A DNA stretch of 34,712 nucleotides from Gloeophyllum trabeum ATCC 11539 (GCF_000344685.1 NW_006920421.1:734613-769324); one strand, 5' to 3'. Positions 21,084-31,084 are shown, numbered from the stretch's first letter. Notes: generated by a model from the letters alone, not told the origin. Numbers and translations: made by a program.

Positions 21084-21723
21084 GGCGTTGGTTTCCGGCC
21101 TTCGTTCATCACATTTTATCAGGATATGATGAGAAGGTCTTTGCCTGCCCTTGGACTGACTCCTTTGAAAAGTGTGATCTATGGAAGGCGTGAAATGTGA
21201 GTGTCACTGGCGCTTCGTCCTCTCTTCGTCTAGTTCTGGGGAAAGGCGTGAGTTACTCAGTTAACCAGGCATGGTTCCTACGACTCGTCCATTTCAGTTA
21301 ACCCGGGAGGCCCTTGAGCAGGATGCACAATTAGGCTTCCCAGATCGTGCGTTGTCACAGCACGTGAAGGATCGTCACGCGTATATGCGCGTATGTCATG
21401 ATTTTGGCTTGGCGTGCAACGATCTTGTCCTGGATCCACCGCACTCCGGTCTATTGCTACGCGTTACCTGAAGTTATTGTCAGTGAGCAAGCTTTCTAAA
21501 GTGATGACCCATCAATCTATGAAACAATTGTACGGATGGTGAGGGCCGTTTATCGTGCCTTTCCACGTACAAAAATGCTTCCTGCACATTTGATATTGAC
21601 CAACCTGGTCCACGATATCTCTGGTTCAAATTGGGGTGAATGCTTTGCATCAAAGTTCATTAATGTTTCACAAGATGGCGAAGTCATGACTGGTGCGGAG
21701 ACCTGCACAAGTCCCAGTTGTCC
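21084..21723. other. Intergenic, nothing seen
   Basis: 640 bp between the phosphatase stop and the stop of the ART C-terminal exon. Small plus-strand ORFs (66 and 77 codons) have no recognisable motif. Confidence 0.4.
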
Positions 21724-22053
21724 CTATGTAGTCGTTAAATCATCAAATACAGCTCTCTCTTCCAGATAGACTCGCTCATATTCCGAAACATCGGCCTCCA
21801 ATCCATAACTCCCGGCCACTTGCTGACACACCTTTGCCCTCGCCATCCCTACCAGACACGCAATCAGTCTTCTTGCACCATCCTGATCAGTACCGAGCTC
21901 CATCTGGCTTGGATGATCCCTGTTCGTGTTGACGATGACTCCCTCGACGACGTCAATCATGGCACCTCCTGGCATAGGCCGCCGATACACGTGCACCAGC
22001 TGGAAGAACGGTCCTCGCAATACCACCTCTTCCTCCGGGTACGCCGAAAATTC
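21724..22053 (-). CDS. C-terminal exon with ADP-ribosyltransferase E-motif
   Basis: An exon of 110 codons opens after a clean TATTTATCCAG acceptor and ends in a stop at 21724. Its first residues, EFSAYPEEEVVLRGPFFQL, match the third conserved element of R-S-E (arginine-type) ADP-ribosyltransferases, where the ExE glutamates are catalytic and are followed by a strand reading VLxxPFF. The rest (about 85 residues) is a helical tail with a Cys and several acidic residues. It therefore looks like the last exon of the ART gene whose R and S motifs lie further right. About 0.9 kb separates them, far longer than the 50-60 bp introns here. I found no phase-compatible single intron that links the two parts. 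An insertion or a truncated second gene is possible. Confidence 0.65.
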   Translation of the reverse strand, partial: EFSAYPEEEVVLRGPFFQLVHVYRRPMPGGAMIDVVEGVIVNTNRDHPSQMELGTDQDGARRLIACLVGMARAKVCQQVAGSYGLEADVSEYERVYLEERAVFDDLTTT

Positions 22054-22067
22054 CTGGATAAATAGGG

Positions 22068-22107
22068 CGGTAGGGCCGTGCGAGCACGGCAGAGCCCGCT
22101 ACCGTAG
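22068..22107. repeat. GC-rich imperfect hairpin
   Basis: GCCGTGC and GCACGGC pair directly around GA. Outside them CGGTAG and CTACCG pair with a bulge. The right half (GCCCGCTACCGTAG, 22094-22107) recurs inverted at 22592-22605. Confidence 0.5.
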
Positions 22108-22605
22108 ATATAGATTGATATTTGGTAGCAAGCTGAACACTTCACATCCTGAGCAGCGTCATATATATATATTTTGCGAAAGCAGCTGTGTTCCAGCAAT
22201 TATTTCTGACTGAGCATTCAACTCAATGGCCTGGAGTCCTGAGAGATGTCCACTCATCCCTCCCTCAGGTTTCGAGAATACAAGTTACATATGCAAAACA
22301 ACTGACAGCGGGGTATTCTGATTTCACCTTGAGACCGCAAGGTCCAAGGCCCCAAGCAAGGTCAGTTCTTGACAGTCATCCGCCACCTTGGCTATAAAGG
22401 GGAAGAGAAATGACACGTGGCGTGACTATCGGGGTCCTTTAAGGACCCCACCTTTGATTGGTCCAAAGCCCTGTCCCGCTCTTGCCGTTCACCATATACG
22501 GTTAAGCGCCAAATAGTGTCAAATAAATCGCGTAGATCTTGAAACGATCGCAGGAAACCTGCGAACGGCCGGGGGGTCCAAGACCCACTACCTACGGTAG
22601 CGGGC
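22094..22605. mobile_element. Possible insertion bounded by 14-bp inverted repeats
   Basis: GCCCGCTACCGTAG at 22094-22107 is repeated as its exact reverse complement at 22592-22605. The 512-bp interval lies between the ART catalytic body and its E-motif exon, where an intron of about 55 bp would be expected. Inside are a 9-bp-arm hairpin (22431-22449), an AT repeat (TCATATATATATATT, about 22160) and GGCTATAAAGG (about 22390). It has no ORF with a recognisable product. No clear target-site duplication was seen, so a mobile origin is only suggested. Confidence 0.35.
22431..22449. repeat. Perfect 9-bp-arm palindrome
   Basis: GGGGTCCTT and AAGGACCCC around a single T. It lies inside the interval described at 22094-22605. 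Confidence 0.55.
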
Positions 22606-22905
22606 ATCGGTATCGTAGCGGCGCAAGCGCCAATCCCCGACTCCAGTCAGAAACCATCAAGTATTCCAGGTACTTGTGTCTGGTCAAGTTGCGGAATGCC
22701 AGTCTTGACGCGTACGGACACATACATCGATATAGTCCTGTCTTATATCTACATCAATATTTAAAGGGGTTTCCTCCCAGTCCCCGCTCAGAGATACTAG
22801 TCTCATTTGTCAGCCTCACTTGTGTCAATGCATCCTTTCATCGAATGCTACGCACTGCATCACTTTGACCTTTCATGTCAGGTGTGTGTGGGCAGTTGTC
22901 TTCAA

Positions 22906-23863
22906 GTCAAAACGAAAGTGGCGTCGGTCCGGTCGGGACGTTGCTTACATGAGGTTCTCACGGCGAGAGCGAGTTGTATGGTGGAGCGACCATTTCTTCC
23001 CGACAGAACCCTCCTCCCAACTACCGTGGGAGTCGGGGACTGCACACATTGTTGTCACGACGCTCATAGGGTAGTATTGATGATAAACACGGAGGAGCTC
23101 TGGGTCTAGGTTAGCGACGTGGATGCGCCACAGGACGGGGTGCATATGCTCCGTCCCATGAGCGGTCGCCTGCTGGAGGGCGAACTTTACCGCGATGTCT
23201 TCATCCATACTGCAGGATACGATTGCTAGGGGAATAGACCAGAATCTCTCCCTGATGGGCATGCGGGCCAGCTGGTAGAATGCGTCGAGCTGCACTGTGG
23301 AAAGGCACAGACCTCGATGGACAGTCCCGGTAAACCCGACATCCCTCATCCCCTGCTCGGTGATGTATTTGAAGAGTTCTATATTCAAGAGCTCCACGAA
23401 AAAGACGGCAGACACCAGCCGCTCATTATCGATGTCGTGAGTGCGGAAGACTTCGTTGATGATCTTGAAGGCATGTAAATATCCCACTGGAGTGGTGTAT
23501 AACCGCAGGAGACCATAATCCTCAGGGGGGTCGCCGCCCCGTCGTCTGTCAGACCACTGCTTGAACCGGGGCAGAGTGTCCAAGATAGGAGAGACGGTTT
23601 CATGTTCACCGAGCTGCAAGAGCAAGTCGCGCAAGCGGGACAGAAAATCGGCATAAAGATGCCAATTTCCCCGAACGTGATGGATAGCTTCGCGAATGTG
23701 GCTCATGCGCATATCAACCTCTTTCCCGTTATAGAACGACCGCAAGGATCCACCGCCATTTCCGACAGTGAAGAAGCTCGACGTTGAGTCGGTGTCGCCG
23801 AAGCGAGCCAAGCGCGTCTGCAACAGGAGTGGTGATCGAGTGTTCAATTGCAGAGTGGGGATG
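22906..23863. repeat. Left copy of a 958-bp repeat, abuts the N gap
   Basis: Appears identical to 24118-25075 over its full length. Its right end is exactly the first N. See the finding on unmerged contig ends. Confidence 0.95.
22945..23863 (-). pseudogene. ART body, left copy, cut by the assembly gap
   Basis: Partial copy of the ADP-ribosyltransferase gene body. It encodes the same residues as the right copy, including VHRGLCLS (R motif) and SCSMDEDIAVKFAL (S motif), and is truncated upstream where the N gap begins. It ends in the same stop/donor region (the frame stops at 22945, with a GTAAGC donor alongside). Because it matches the right copy base for base, it is probably not a separate gene but the same locus assembled twice. 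Confidence 0.8.
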
Positions 23864-24117
23864 NNNNNNNNNNNNNNNNNNNNNNNNNNNNNNNNNNNNN
23901 NNNNNNNNNNNNNNNNNNNNNNNNNNNNNNNNNNNNNNNNNNNNNNNNNNNNNNNNNNNNNNNNNNNNNNNNNNNNNNNNNNNNNNNNNNNNNNNNNNNN
24001 NNNNNNNNNNNNNNNNNNNNNNNNNNNNNNNNNNNNNNNNNNNNNNNNNNNNNNNNNNNNNNNNNNNNNNNNNNNNNNNNNNNNNNNNNNNNNNNNNNNN
24101 NNNNNNNNNNNNNNNNN
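23864..24117. other. Assembly gap, 254 N
   Basis: A run of N between the two copies of the 958-bp repeat. Any ORF spanning it is artificial. Confidence 1.
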
Positions 24118-25075
24118 GTCAAAACGAAAGTGGCGTCGGTCCGGTCGGGACGTTGCTTACATGAGGTTCTCACGGCGAGAGCGAGTTGTATGGTGGAGCG
24201 ACCATTTCTTCCCGACAGAACCCTCCTCCCAACTACCGTGGGAGTCGGGGACTGCACACATTGTTGTCACGACGCTCATAGGGTAGTATTGATGATAAAC
24301 ACGGAGGAGCTCTGGGTCTAGGTTAGCGACGTGGATGCGCCACAGGACGGGGTGCATATGCTCCGTCCCATGAGCGGTCGCCTGCTGGAGGGCGAACTTT
24401 ACCGCGATGTCTTCATCCATACTGCAGGATACGATTGCTAGGGGAATAGACCAGAATCTCTCCCTGATGGGCATGCGGGCCAGCTGGTAGAATGCGTCGA
24501 GCTGCACTGTGGAAAGGCACAGACCTCGATGGACAGTCCCGGTAAACCCGACATCCCTCATCCCCTGCTCGGTGATGTATTTGAAGAGTTCTATATTCAA
24601 GAGCTCCACGAAAAAGACGGCAGACACCAGCCGCTCATTATCGATGTCGTGAGTGCGGAAGACTTCGTTGATGATCTTGAAGGCATGTAAATATCCCACT
24701 GGAGTGGTGTATAACCGCAGGAGACCATAATCCTCAGGGGGGTCGCCGCCCCGTCGTCTGTCAGACCACTGCTTGAACCGGGGCAGAGTGTCCAAGATAG
24801 GAGAGACGGTTTCATGTTCACCGAGCTGCAAGAGCAAGTCGCGCAAGCGGGACAGAAAATCGGCATAAAGATGCCAATTTCCCCGAACGTGATGGATAGC
24901 TTCGCGAATGTGGCTCATGCGCATATCAACCTCTTTCCCGTTATAGAACGACCGCAAGGATCCACCGCCATTTCCGACAGTGAAGAAGCTCGACGTTGAG
25001 TCGGTGTCGCCGAAGCGAGCCAAGCGCGTCTGCAACAGGAGTGGTGATCGAGTGTTCAATTGCAGAGTGGGGATG
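24118..25075. repeat. Right copy of the 958-bp repeat
   Basis: Starts at the first base after the N run and matches 22906-23863 at an offset of 1212. Beyond 25075 the ART gene continues into unique sequence. Confidence 0.95.
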
Positions 25076-26378
25076 GACATGGGTGTCGCATTGTATGCTT
25101 GCCACACTCTTTCGTCGCTTCCTGGGGCAAGTAGTCCGGAGATGAAGGCCCGGCAGATGGATTGTTCCGTCGTCGATCCCGTGTTTGCGTAACTGAGCAC
25201 GTACCCCGTGCCTTGGATACTGGATCCGCAGTAGACGAGGATGGGTGCCTGATACTGACGGCCACGCATGTAGCGGACGATGTTCTCTCCGGCCGAGAAG
25301 GTGAAGATACCATTAGCCCCGCCACTTTCCGGTTTCGAATTATCGATAATGATACGCAGACTGGATGACCTATCCAAATCCTGCATCTCTGGAGACGTGC
25401 CACAGTCAGAACTGGTACCACACGGCATCTAATACTATACTTACCTGGGTGTTGCTCAAGCCAGTCCTTGAGGACGGCGGTCGAAGTAAATCGCTGGACT
25501 TGGATATGGTGCTGGAGAGCGAACATTACTTCCTCTATTTTGTTCTCTGGTTTATCATCGACCCAGAGCAAGCATTTATATACGTGATTACTAGAAGCAG
25601 GTGGTGCTGCAGTATCGATTATGTCGCAATCCGGTCCGAACGCAATGTCTCATACCTTCACCACTGCGGATACGCTGTACGGCATCTGTCAAGAAACTTT
25701 GACCGCCAAATCTTTCCAAGGTTGCTGGTGTTACCACATTGATCCGGAATTCGTCGAGGCGTAGCCAGAGGGTATGGAAGTCTTCTTCCGAGAGATTGAA
25801 CAGCGAATCCAGAGCCAGCCTGAACCGTGCTCGTGCAGCATATGCATCCTTCAGTACGTGCCCACTTTAGAGATATGGACGAGTTCACAGTAGAAACGTA
25901 CCTCATTGCCAAAAACATCAGACCAGGATTGCCGTACATTTGGATTACCGACGGAACCCAAGATGCCGATATCAGCCTGAGGTGGAGGGGCGTCAGTGTG
26001 TTCAGCCTGACACGCAGTCTTCAATAATAGAGCGCGCTGCAGTAATAGGTCACTATCACGCTTCAACTTGCTTATAACCCGTGACGGGAAGAAGAACGCG
26101 TGAATTGTCGCAACGGACACCTGCCCTCCTTTGAGCGCCGTGAGGCCTTGGTGTATGGAGCATAAATTGTCCCCAATATCAAGCAGGCATAGAACAAGGC
26201 CTGGGGGGAGACTCCTTCGTGTAGCGAGAGGATGGATGATCTCTTGAATGAATCGAACATTGTCGTGAACTGCATCAACGGTGACATCAGCCTGCTGAGA
26301 GCCGTCGAGGCAGGTGAATATGGAGGTCGCGGCAGAACACACAGAGGACAGGATGGCGAAGGGGTGCATGGTCTCCAT
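24157..26378 (-). CDS. Helical domain + receiver-like domain + ADP-ribosyltransferase
   Basis: Putative NAD-dependent ADP-ribosyltransferase with signalling domains. Minus-strand exons are 26378-25902, 25848-25656, 25606-25445 and 25388 to about 24157. Exon 1 (159 residues) is all helical, starting METMHPFAILSSVCSAATSI, and resembles N-terminal bundles of fungal STAND/HeLo-like proteins. Exons 3-4 hold a receiver-like fold: LLWVDDKPENK (acidic pair after strand 1), LRIIIDN (Asp at the end of strand 3) and APILVYCGSS (strand 4). The C-terminal half carries the ART R motif (TVHRGLCLS) and S motif (SCSMDEDIAVKF), then a VLWRIHV strand. The E motif is not in this piece but in the exon at 21724-22053. 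The frame stops at 24157, beside a GTAAGC donor, so the true 3' end runs into the gap or the left contig. Fold assignments are by eye. The substrate is unknown. Confidence 0.7.
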
Positions 26379-26474
26379 CCGGTAAACATGATAGATGATA
26401 GCTTATAACACCCACCGAGCCTATCGCCGGATAACTAGATAAGCTTGAGTTACGTCTACCCTACTTACGTGAAT

Positions 26475-26765
26475 ATGAGCAGCGCTTGTTATATGTATGA
26501 CGAGTACTACCTACATAGCAATCCGGTCACAGGACACTTGCGTTCTCAGTCAAAGTTCATCCACCCGGGCTTCACTAGGAGGCCGATGGGGCTTCCTCAC
26601 CTGCCGGCATTTGCGCAGAAGGTCGGGATCCAGGTCATCGAACGTCAGACGGTCCCCTGCGGAGGCCTCGAAAGGACGTACGTCGTGGAGGGAGGTAAGA
26701 GATTATGGGAGTCGGGACCATACTATATGCAGGACGAGTTCCTGCGGGTGCTCGCGGACCGTTAG
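26475..26765 (+). CDS. Unrecognised small ORF, 96 residues
   Basis: The frame is open from about 26445. The first ATG is at 26475 and the TAG ends at 26765. Codon choice in the second half is GC-ending like real genes here (ATCCAGGTCATCGAACGTCA). The protein is Tyr-rich at the N-terminus (CYMYDEYYLHSN) and ends MQDEFLRVLADR. I do not recognise it. It starts about 100 bp from the ART gene start, in divergent orientation, and may be the last exon of something longer. Confidence 0.35.
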   Translation: MSSACYMYDEYYLHSNPVTGHLRSQSKFIHPGFTRRPMGLPHLPAFAQKVGIQVIERQTVPCGGLERTYVVEGGKRLWESGPYYMQDEFLRVLADR

Positions 26766-27110
26766 ATGAACTCCCTATTCACCACACGCTCGGATCATGA
26801 TATGTGACTTTGTAAAAGGGGCCACAGAGGCAAGAGACTGAGGTGCAGAAACGCACGAGAGCCCCTGATGTCCATGTCAACAGCTGTCCCCGTTGACTTC
26901 TCCCATATGCATGCAATCGAACATACGTGACGTTCGGTGGCTCGGGCTAGTCTTGCTCAGGGTCTAGCTCTGCAGCATATATAGACCCATCGAGTCCTTG
27001 GGCGATCGGCGCGCTACCAGAGGGCAGACGCCATAGCCATGTACTTACAGTCACCAAGCAGTGGTTAACCACGATCACCTATCCCGAACCGAAAGACGTC
27101 AAAGCTAGAG
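26766..27110. other. Intergenic, TATA-like motif only
   Basis: 345 bp without a gene. GCATATATAGACC at about 26969-26981 could be a TATA box for the weak plus-strand gene at 27111. Confidence 0.3.
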
Positions 27111-27621
27111 ATGCCGCTTGGACTGTGTGCGGCTGCATTCCTGCAAGTACTGGAACGTGAGCCCTTGTGCGATCCTTGGCCACTGGTCGTCGGGGAGTAT
27201 GCCTCTGCGCAAACTACAGGTCGGCTAGCAGCGTTTTCTTTCAAATTTCACAGGAAGTAACTTACGGGTTCTAGGTCCTCCCTGTATTCGAACAGCAGGT
27301 GCATCCTGTGGCATTACGGGCAGCAAGCACTGCATACCTGCGAGTACCGCACGGAAGCCAGAGGCTGCGTCCGAGAAGCCTGAGAATTCGGCCGCCGCAC
27401 CGGGATGGGCAAATCAATGGGAAAAGACAGATGAGATTGGTATCGATATCGTGAGCCAAAAGCTAGAATGTGCAGTAAAGGAGATCGGTCAAATTCGGAA
27501 GTATGATCATACTGTATCTGATCAAATCCACGTACATGTACCTGCAAGGCGTGCTTTCATACCGACTCGATCATCCGGGCTAATGTCGGGCAACCGGGCC
27601 CGCAGATGGAAGAGGAGGTGA
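27111..27621 (+). CDS. Tentative two-exon hypothetical gene
   Basis: Weak model. A short first exon starts at ATG 27111 (MPLGLCAAAFLQVL, signal-like) and ends at the GTGAGC donor near 27157. An acceptor before about 27254 (TTTCACAG) keeps frame into an exon open to the TGA at 27619-27621. The second exon encodes KPENSAAAPGWANQWEKTDE and a charged, helical-looking stretch (DIVSQKLECAVKEIGQIRKY). I do not recognise a family. The opposite strand also has short ORFs, so this could be non-coding. Confidence 0.27.
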
Positions 27622-28116
27622 TTGACTTGGCCTGGTCCTCGAACCAGACAGACGTCTCTAACTTTCATTTCAGTTGGACTTCTGTCATAGTTTATAGTTC
27701 ACGGCGCAGAGCGTCCCTCGTGCTGCTGCTGGGTACGATATGGATCCAAGTTGTTCTCCTCAGAGCCTCGCGCAGACAAGCTGCAATTGCAGATCTACAA
27801 CCTCGAGATGTCACGCGTCAGCTGAACAGAGGGCTCAGATCATGATTGGCTCCTGGCGACGTCGTCCGACAGCTTGTTGTTGAACTTAGCATTGCCCAGC
27901 TGTAGGCCGCCGAGGCAGAAACCTCACGCACACTCCGCACCCCCGCATTGCAAGGGTCGCTGCCGCGCTGCCCGTCGTCGGGCCTACGAAAGACCGTCCC
28001 CAAGCCTCCCCCGGCGACGACCCCCACCTGACCCCGTCTACCCCAGGCTGCACCGCCACCGCCGGACTCAAAAGGCGGCCGCGCATTCCCACCCCAGGTC
28101 TGGCTGAAATAATCAC
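27622..28116. other. bHLH gene 5' region
   Basis: 495 bp upstream of the bHLH ATG. GC content rises sharply after about 27900. No supported gene. Confidence 0.4.
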
Positions 28117-29392
28117 ATGAAGGCCCGCGCTGGCATCACCCCGCACTGCAGCTTGGCCATGCCCGCGGCGTCCGACCCCCAGCTGCTCTCCGCGGGCGAG
28201 GCGCACGCGTTCCAGAGCTTCCTCGCCGCCGTCGACGACGGGCTCGCGCCCGAATGGCACATGTACGCGAGCGGCGGTGCGCATGGGGGGGGAGGGGGCG
28301 CGGCGATGGCGGGCATCGAGGTGCCCGCGGGGAGGGAGGCGCTGGCGAAGGCGACGAAGGACCTGATGGCGCTCGACCACCGCGCGCCGCCGCCGCCACA
28401 ACAACAACAACAACAACAACACCAACAACCGCAGCAGCCGAGCAGGCATGCGACGACGGACGCGCCGAGCTACGCGCACGAGCCGCACTACTCGTTCGGG
28501 TACGTGCACTCCCGTCCGCCCGCCCGCGCGCACTCGTCGTCGGCCGCGCCGCCGCACACGCTGCACCCCCTCCCCGCGCCCGCGCCCTCCGCCCTGCCCG
28601 CATCCGCATCCGCATCCCGCCCGCCCGCCCCGCGCCGCCCGCCCAAACGGCCTAGCACCTCCTCCAGCACCTCCTCCAGCACCACCACCACCACCACCAC
28701 GACCACATCCACGAACGCGAAACGCCGGCGCGCCTCGCCCTCGCCGAAGCCCGCGCTGCTCACGCCGTCGCAGAAGAAGGCGAACCACATCCAGAGCGAG
28801 CAGAAGCGGCGCGCGAACATCCGGCGCGGGTACGAGGCGCTGTGCGACGCCGTGCCCGCGCTGCGCGCGGCCATCGCGCGGGAGGAGGCGGAGGAGAGGA
28901 GGGAGAAGGGCAAGGCGCGGAGGAGGGGCAAGGGGAGGGAGGGGAGGGAGGCGGAGGCGGAGGCGGCGGAGAGGGCAGACGGGCGGGCGGGCCCGCGGAG
29001 CGAGAATATCGTGCTGCAGAAGAGTGAGTGCCGGTTCCCATCTTGTGCTCGTATACGCGCCCCTTTCTCCCCATCCGCTCCGTGGTTTTCTGCTTCCCTA
29101 CCACCCCGCCCATCGTAATCATCCGACCCCCGCCCCCCCCCCTTCCCGTTACCCGCCCACCCTCCTCGTCACTGCGGCCGCCTGCTAACCCCACTCCACC
29201 CCAGCAATCGACTACATCACTGCCCTCCTGGACGAACGCTCCGCGCTGCTCACGCGGCTGCAGCACGCGCGCGCACGGCTCCCGCCCTCGCACCCGGCGC
29301 TGCACCCGCCGTCCGCGCCGCCTCCACTGTGGGAGCGCGAGTGGACCGGGGGGACGGGGGACGGTGAGGAGGAGGCGGGGGCGGGGGAGTGA
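28117..29392 (+). CDS. bHLH transcription factor with long charged loop
   Basis: Nuclear DNA-binding regulator. Two exons, 28117-29023 and 29205-29392, give 364 residues. The basic region and helix 1 start near residue 220: KKANHIQSEQKRRANIRRGY then EALCDAVPALRAAI. The NHIxSEQKRR pattern (His and Glu contacting CANNTG, Arg at the second arginine position) suggests E-box binding. Helix 2 (SENIVLQKTIDYITALLDER) is split by the intron. Between the helices sits an unusually long loop of about 38 residues made of Glu, Arg, Lys and Gly. The N-terminal 200 residues are low-complexity: poly-Gln from CAA repeats (28399-28428), Pro-, Ser- and Thr-rich tracts. A later start at 28159 (MPAASDPQ) is possible. 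Very GC-rich sequence creates many false antisense ORFs here. It is convergent with the zinc-finger gene. Confidence 0.9.
28399..28437 (+). repeat. CAA/CAG triplet repeat (poly-Gln)
   Basis: Seven CAA codons, one CAC, two CAA, one CCG, then two CAG, inside the bHLH coding frame. Likely variable in length between strains. Confidence 0.85.
28681..28700 (+). repeat. ACC triplet repeat (poly-Thr)
   Basis: Six to seven ACC units in the bHLH coding frame, encoding a Thr run before the bHLH domain. Confidence 0.85.
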
Positions 29393-29764
29393 TCAAGGAA
29401 AGGAAAAGGAAGGGAGAAGGGACAGGGAAGAAAGAAAGGCAGTCCAAGTTATTGTACTATTATACCCGGTGCGCGAGATGTCGGACGGGACGCAGATTCA
29501 GCAGAGGCGGGAGGAGGTGTTCTGTTGCTACATTAGGTTATCTTATCACTGTGCTACTGACCGCCGTCCATCGCTAATCACGAATCTTCAAGTTCCCGGC
29601 GGTTGTGCAGATGCCCTGCATACACCTACCCGCCCGGTCCCTGATGCCAGTACAATACATACACCATAACGGTATTACATTACTTCTAACCTACGACCCC
29701 TATCCGGATCTACTTTCCCGCCCATCCATTCTGCGCATCCGGTCCCCTTACCCTCGAGTCTGAA
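29393..29764. other. Convergent 3' flanks of bHLH and zinc-finger genes
   Basis: 372 bp between two stops. Purine-rich just after the bHLH stop. It should hold both polyadenylation regions. No gene seen. Confidence 0.45.
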
Positions 29765-30885
29765 TCACGCCACCCCGACCCCGCCGGCCCCCTCAAACAC
29801 ACACGTCCCCTTCTCCAGGTGGTACTTCAACCCGTTCGGGTTGAGGTAGCTCTTCACGCACCCGGGCTGCGGGCAGCGGAAGCCGCGCTCCCTCTTCGCG
29901 CGCTCGCGTCGGCGCTCGAGCTTTGCGCCGCTGGATTTCTTGGGTTTCTGTGCGGCGGTGGTGGTGGTGGGGTGGGGGAGAGGCGAGGTGGAGGGGGCGT
30001 GCGGGACCGTGAACGCTCCGGGGGGCAGGCCGACTTCGTCCGCCGATGATCGTCGGGCTTGGGCCTGGGCTTGGGAGGGCGCAAAGGACACGTCGGGGCC
30101 CACCCGGCTAGGACCGTCGCCGGGCTCTGCCGCGGAGGCGTCCCACCACTCGCCGTCCTGGTACGGGGGGAGATACGGGTATGGCGGCGGGCGGTCGTAC
30201 TGGTGCTGGAGGATCGCGCACGGGTCGGGGTCGTACGCGAACCCGCAGTCGGCGGGGGGCGGCGGGGATAGCGACGACGGGCGCGGGCAGCTGTGGCTGA
30301 CTACCAGCCCGGGGCGAGGTTTTGACGCTTCCCGCTCCGACGGGTAGTCGGGCTCGGGGCTGGGGTTGGGGTAGGAGAGGACGCGCGGGTAGGGGTGGTA
30401 CCGCTGGGCGACGAGGACGTGGGACTCCTCGAAGTGGTCGACGAGCTCGTGCAGGTCCGAGAGCGAGAGCCCGCAGCACGTAAAGTTCGTGCACTGTCGC
30501 CGGGGTCAGCACTGCAGGAGGAGACGCGGTGGGACGCGGGACTCACGAACTCGCGCTCGAAGGAGGGGATGCGGTCGAGCGGGGCGGGCGTGCCGGGGGC
30601 GGAGGAGACGGGGGAGAGCGTGGAGAGGGACGAGGACGGCGGGATGGGGTGCAGCGACGACGTGAGCGGGCGCGCGACGGGCGGCAAGTCGAGCGGGTCG
30701 GACCACGCGGGCTCGTGGTAGGCAGCGGAGGCGGTGCTCATCGTGCGCGGCAGGGCAGCGGCGGGGGTGGGATGGGACGCCGCGGGACCGCTACTAGTAC
30801 CATCGCCGCCGGGGTGCGCATCGCGCTGCTGCGGATCAGGACGAGAAGACGACGGCGGTCGGGTCGACGCGTCCGACACTGTCAT
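29765..30885 (-). CDS. SFP1-like C2H2/C2HC zinc-finger factor
   Basis: Putative transcription factor. Two minus-strand exons, 30885-30547 and 30493-29765, give 355 residues. Exon 1 is Ser/Pro-rich and ends at RIPSFEREF. Exon 2 starts at once with a Cys/His-rich element, CTNFTCCGLSLSDLHELVDH followed by FEESH, the atypical first finger found in fungal SFP1-like proteins. A Pro-rich middle follows. Near the end (residues 320-344) lies CPQPGCVKSYLNPNGLKYH with a final GTC, a finger whose last ligand is Cys (C2HC). A basic stretch (KLERRRERAKRERG) precedes it and may be the nuclear signal. In yeast Sfp1 controls ribosomal-protein genes. The same role here is only a guess. The ATG at 30885 is chosen as the nearest in-frame start. 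The frame stays open upstream to 31218. Confidence 0.85.
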
Positions 30886-31084
30886 GCTAACGTCGGAGAG
30901 GATTGTGTGTCTGCTCGCGTGCGGCCGGCTGCTGGGTATTATAACCCAAGCACGGGCGGACGTCATCTGTCCGTGCGTGGAGGCAGGCGCGCCAACGCTC
31001 GACGCAGAGCCGAGCACCGTCCAGTCCTCCCCGAGCCCCGCCCGAGCCCCCTGGCCTCGGCGCATCGGGGCCTTCCAGCGCAGC

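Noticed and set aside
23768..24321. ORFs running through the N block
   Set aside because: They are translations of unknown bases and have no meaning.
22906..25075. Reading the two identical blocks as two tandem ART genes
   Set aside because: The copies end exactly at both edges of the N run and show no differences, so an assembly overlap is the simpler explanation.
27886..29305. Several long antisense and alternative-frame ORFs (up to 300 codons) over the bHLH gene
   Set aside because: They are Arg/Gly/Ala-rich shadows caused by about 75% GC and few stops. The plus-strand frame contains a real bHLH domain.
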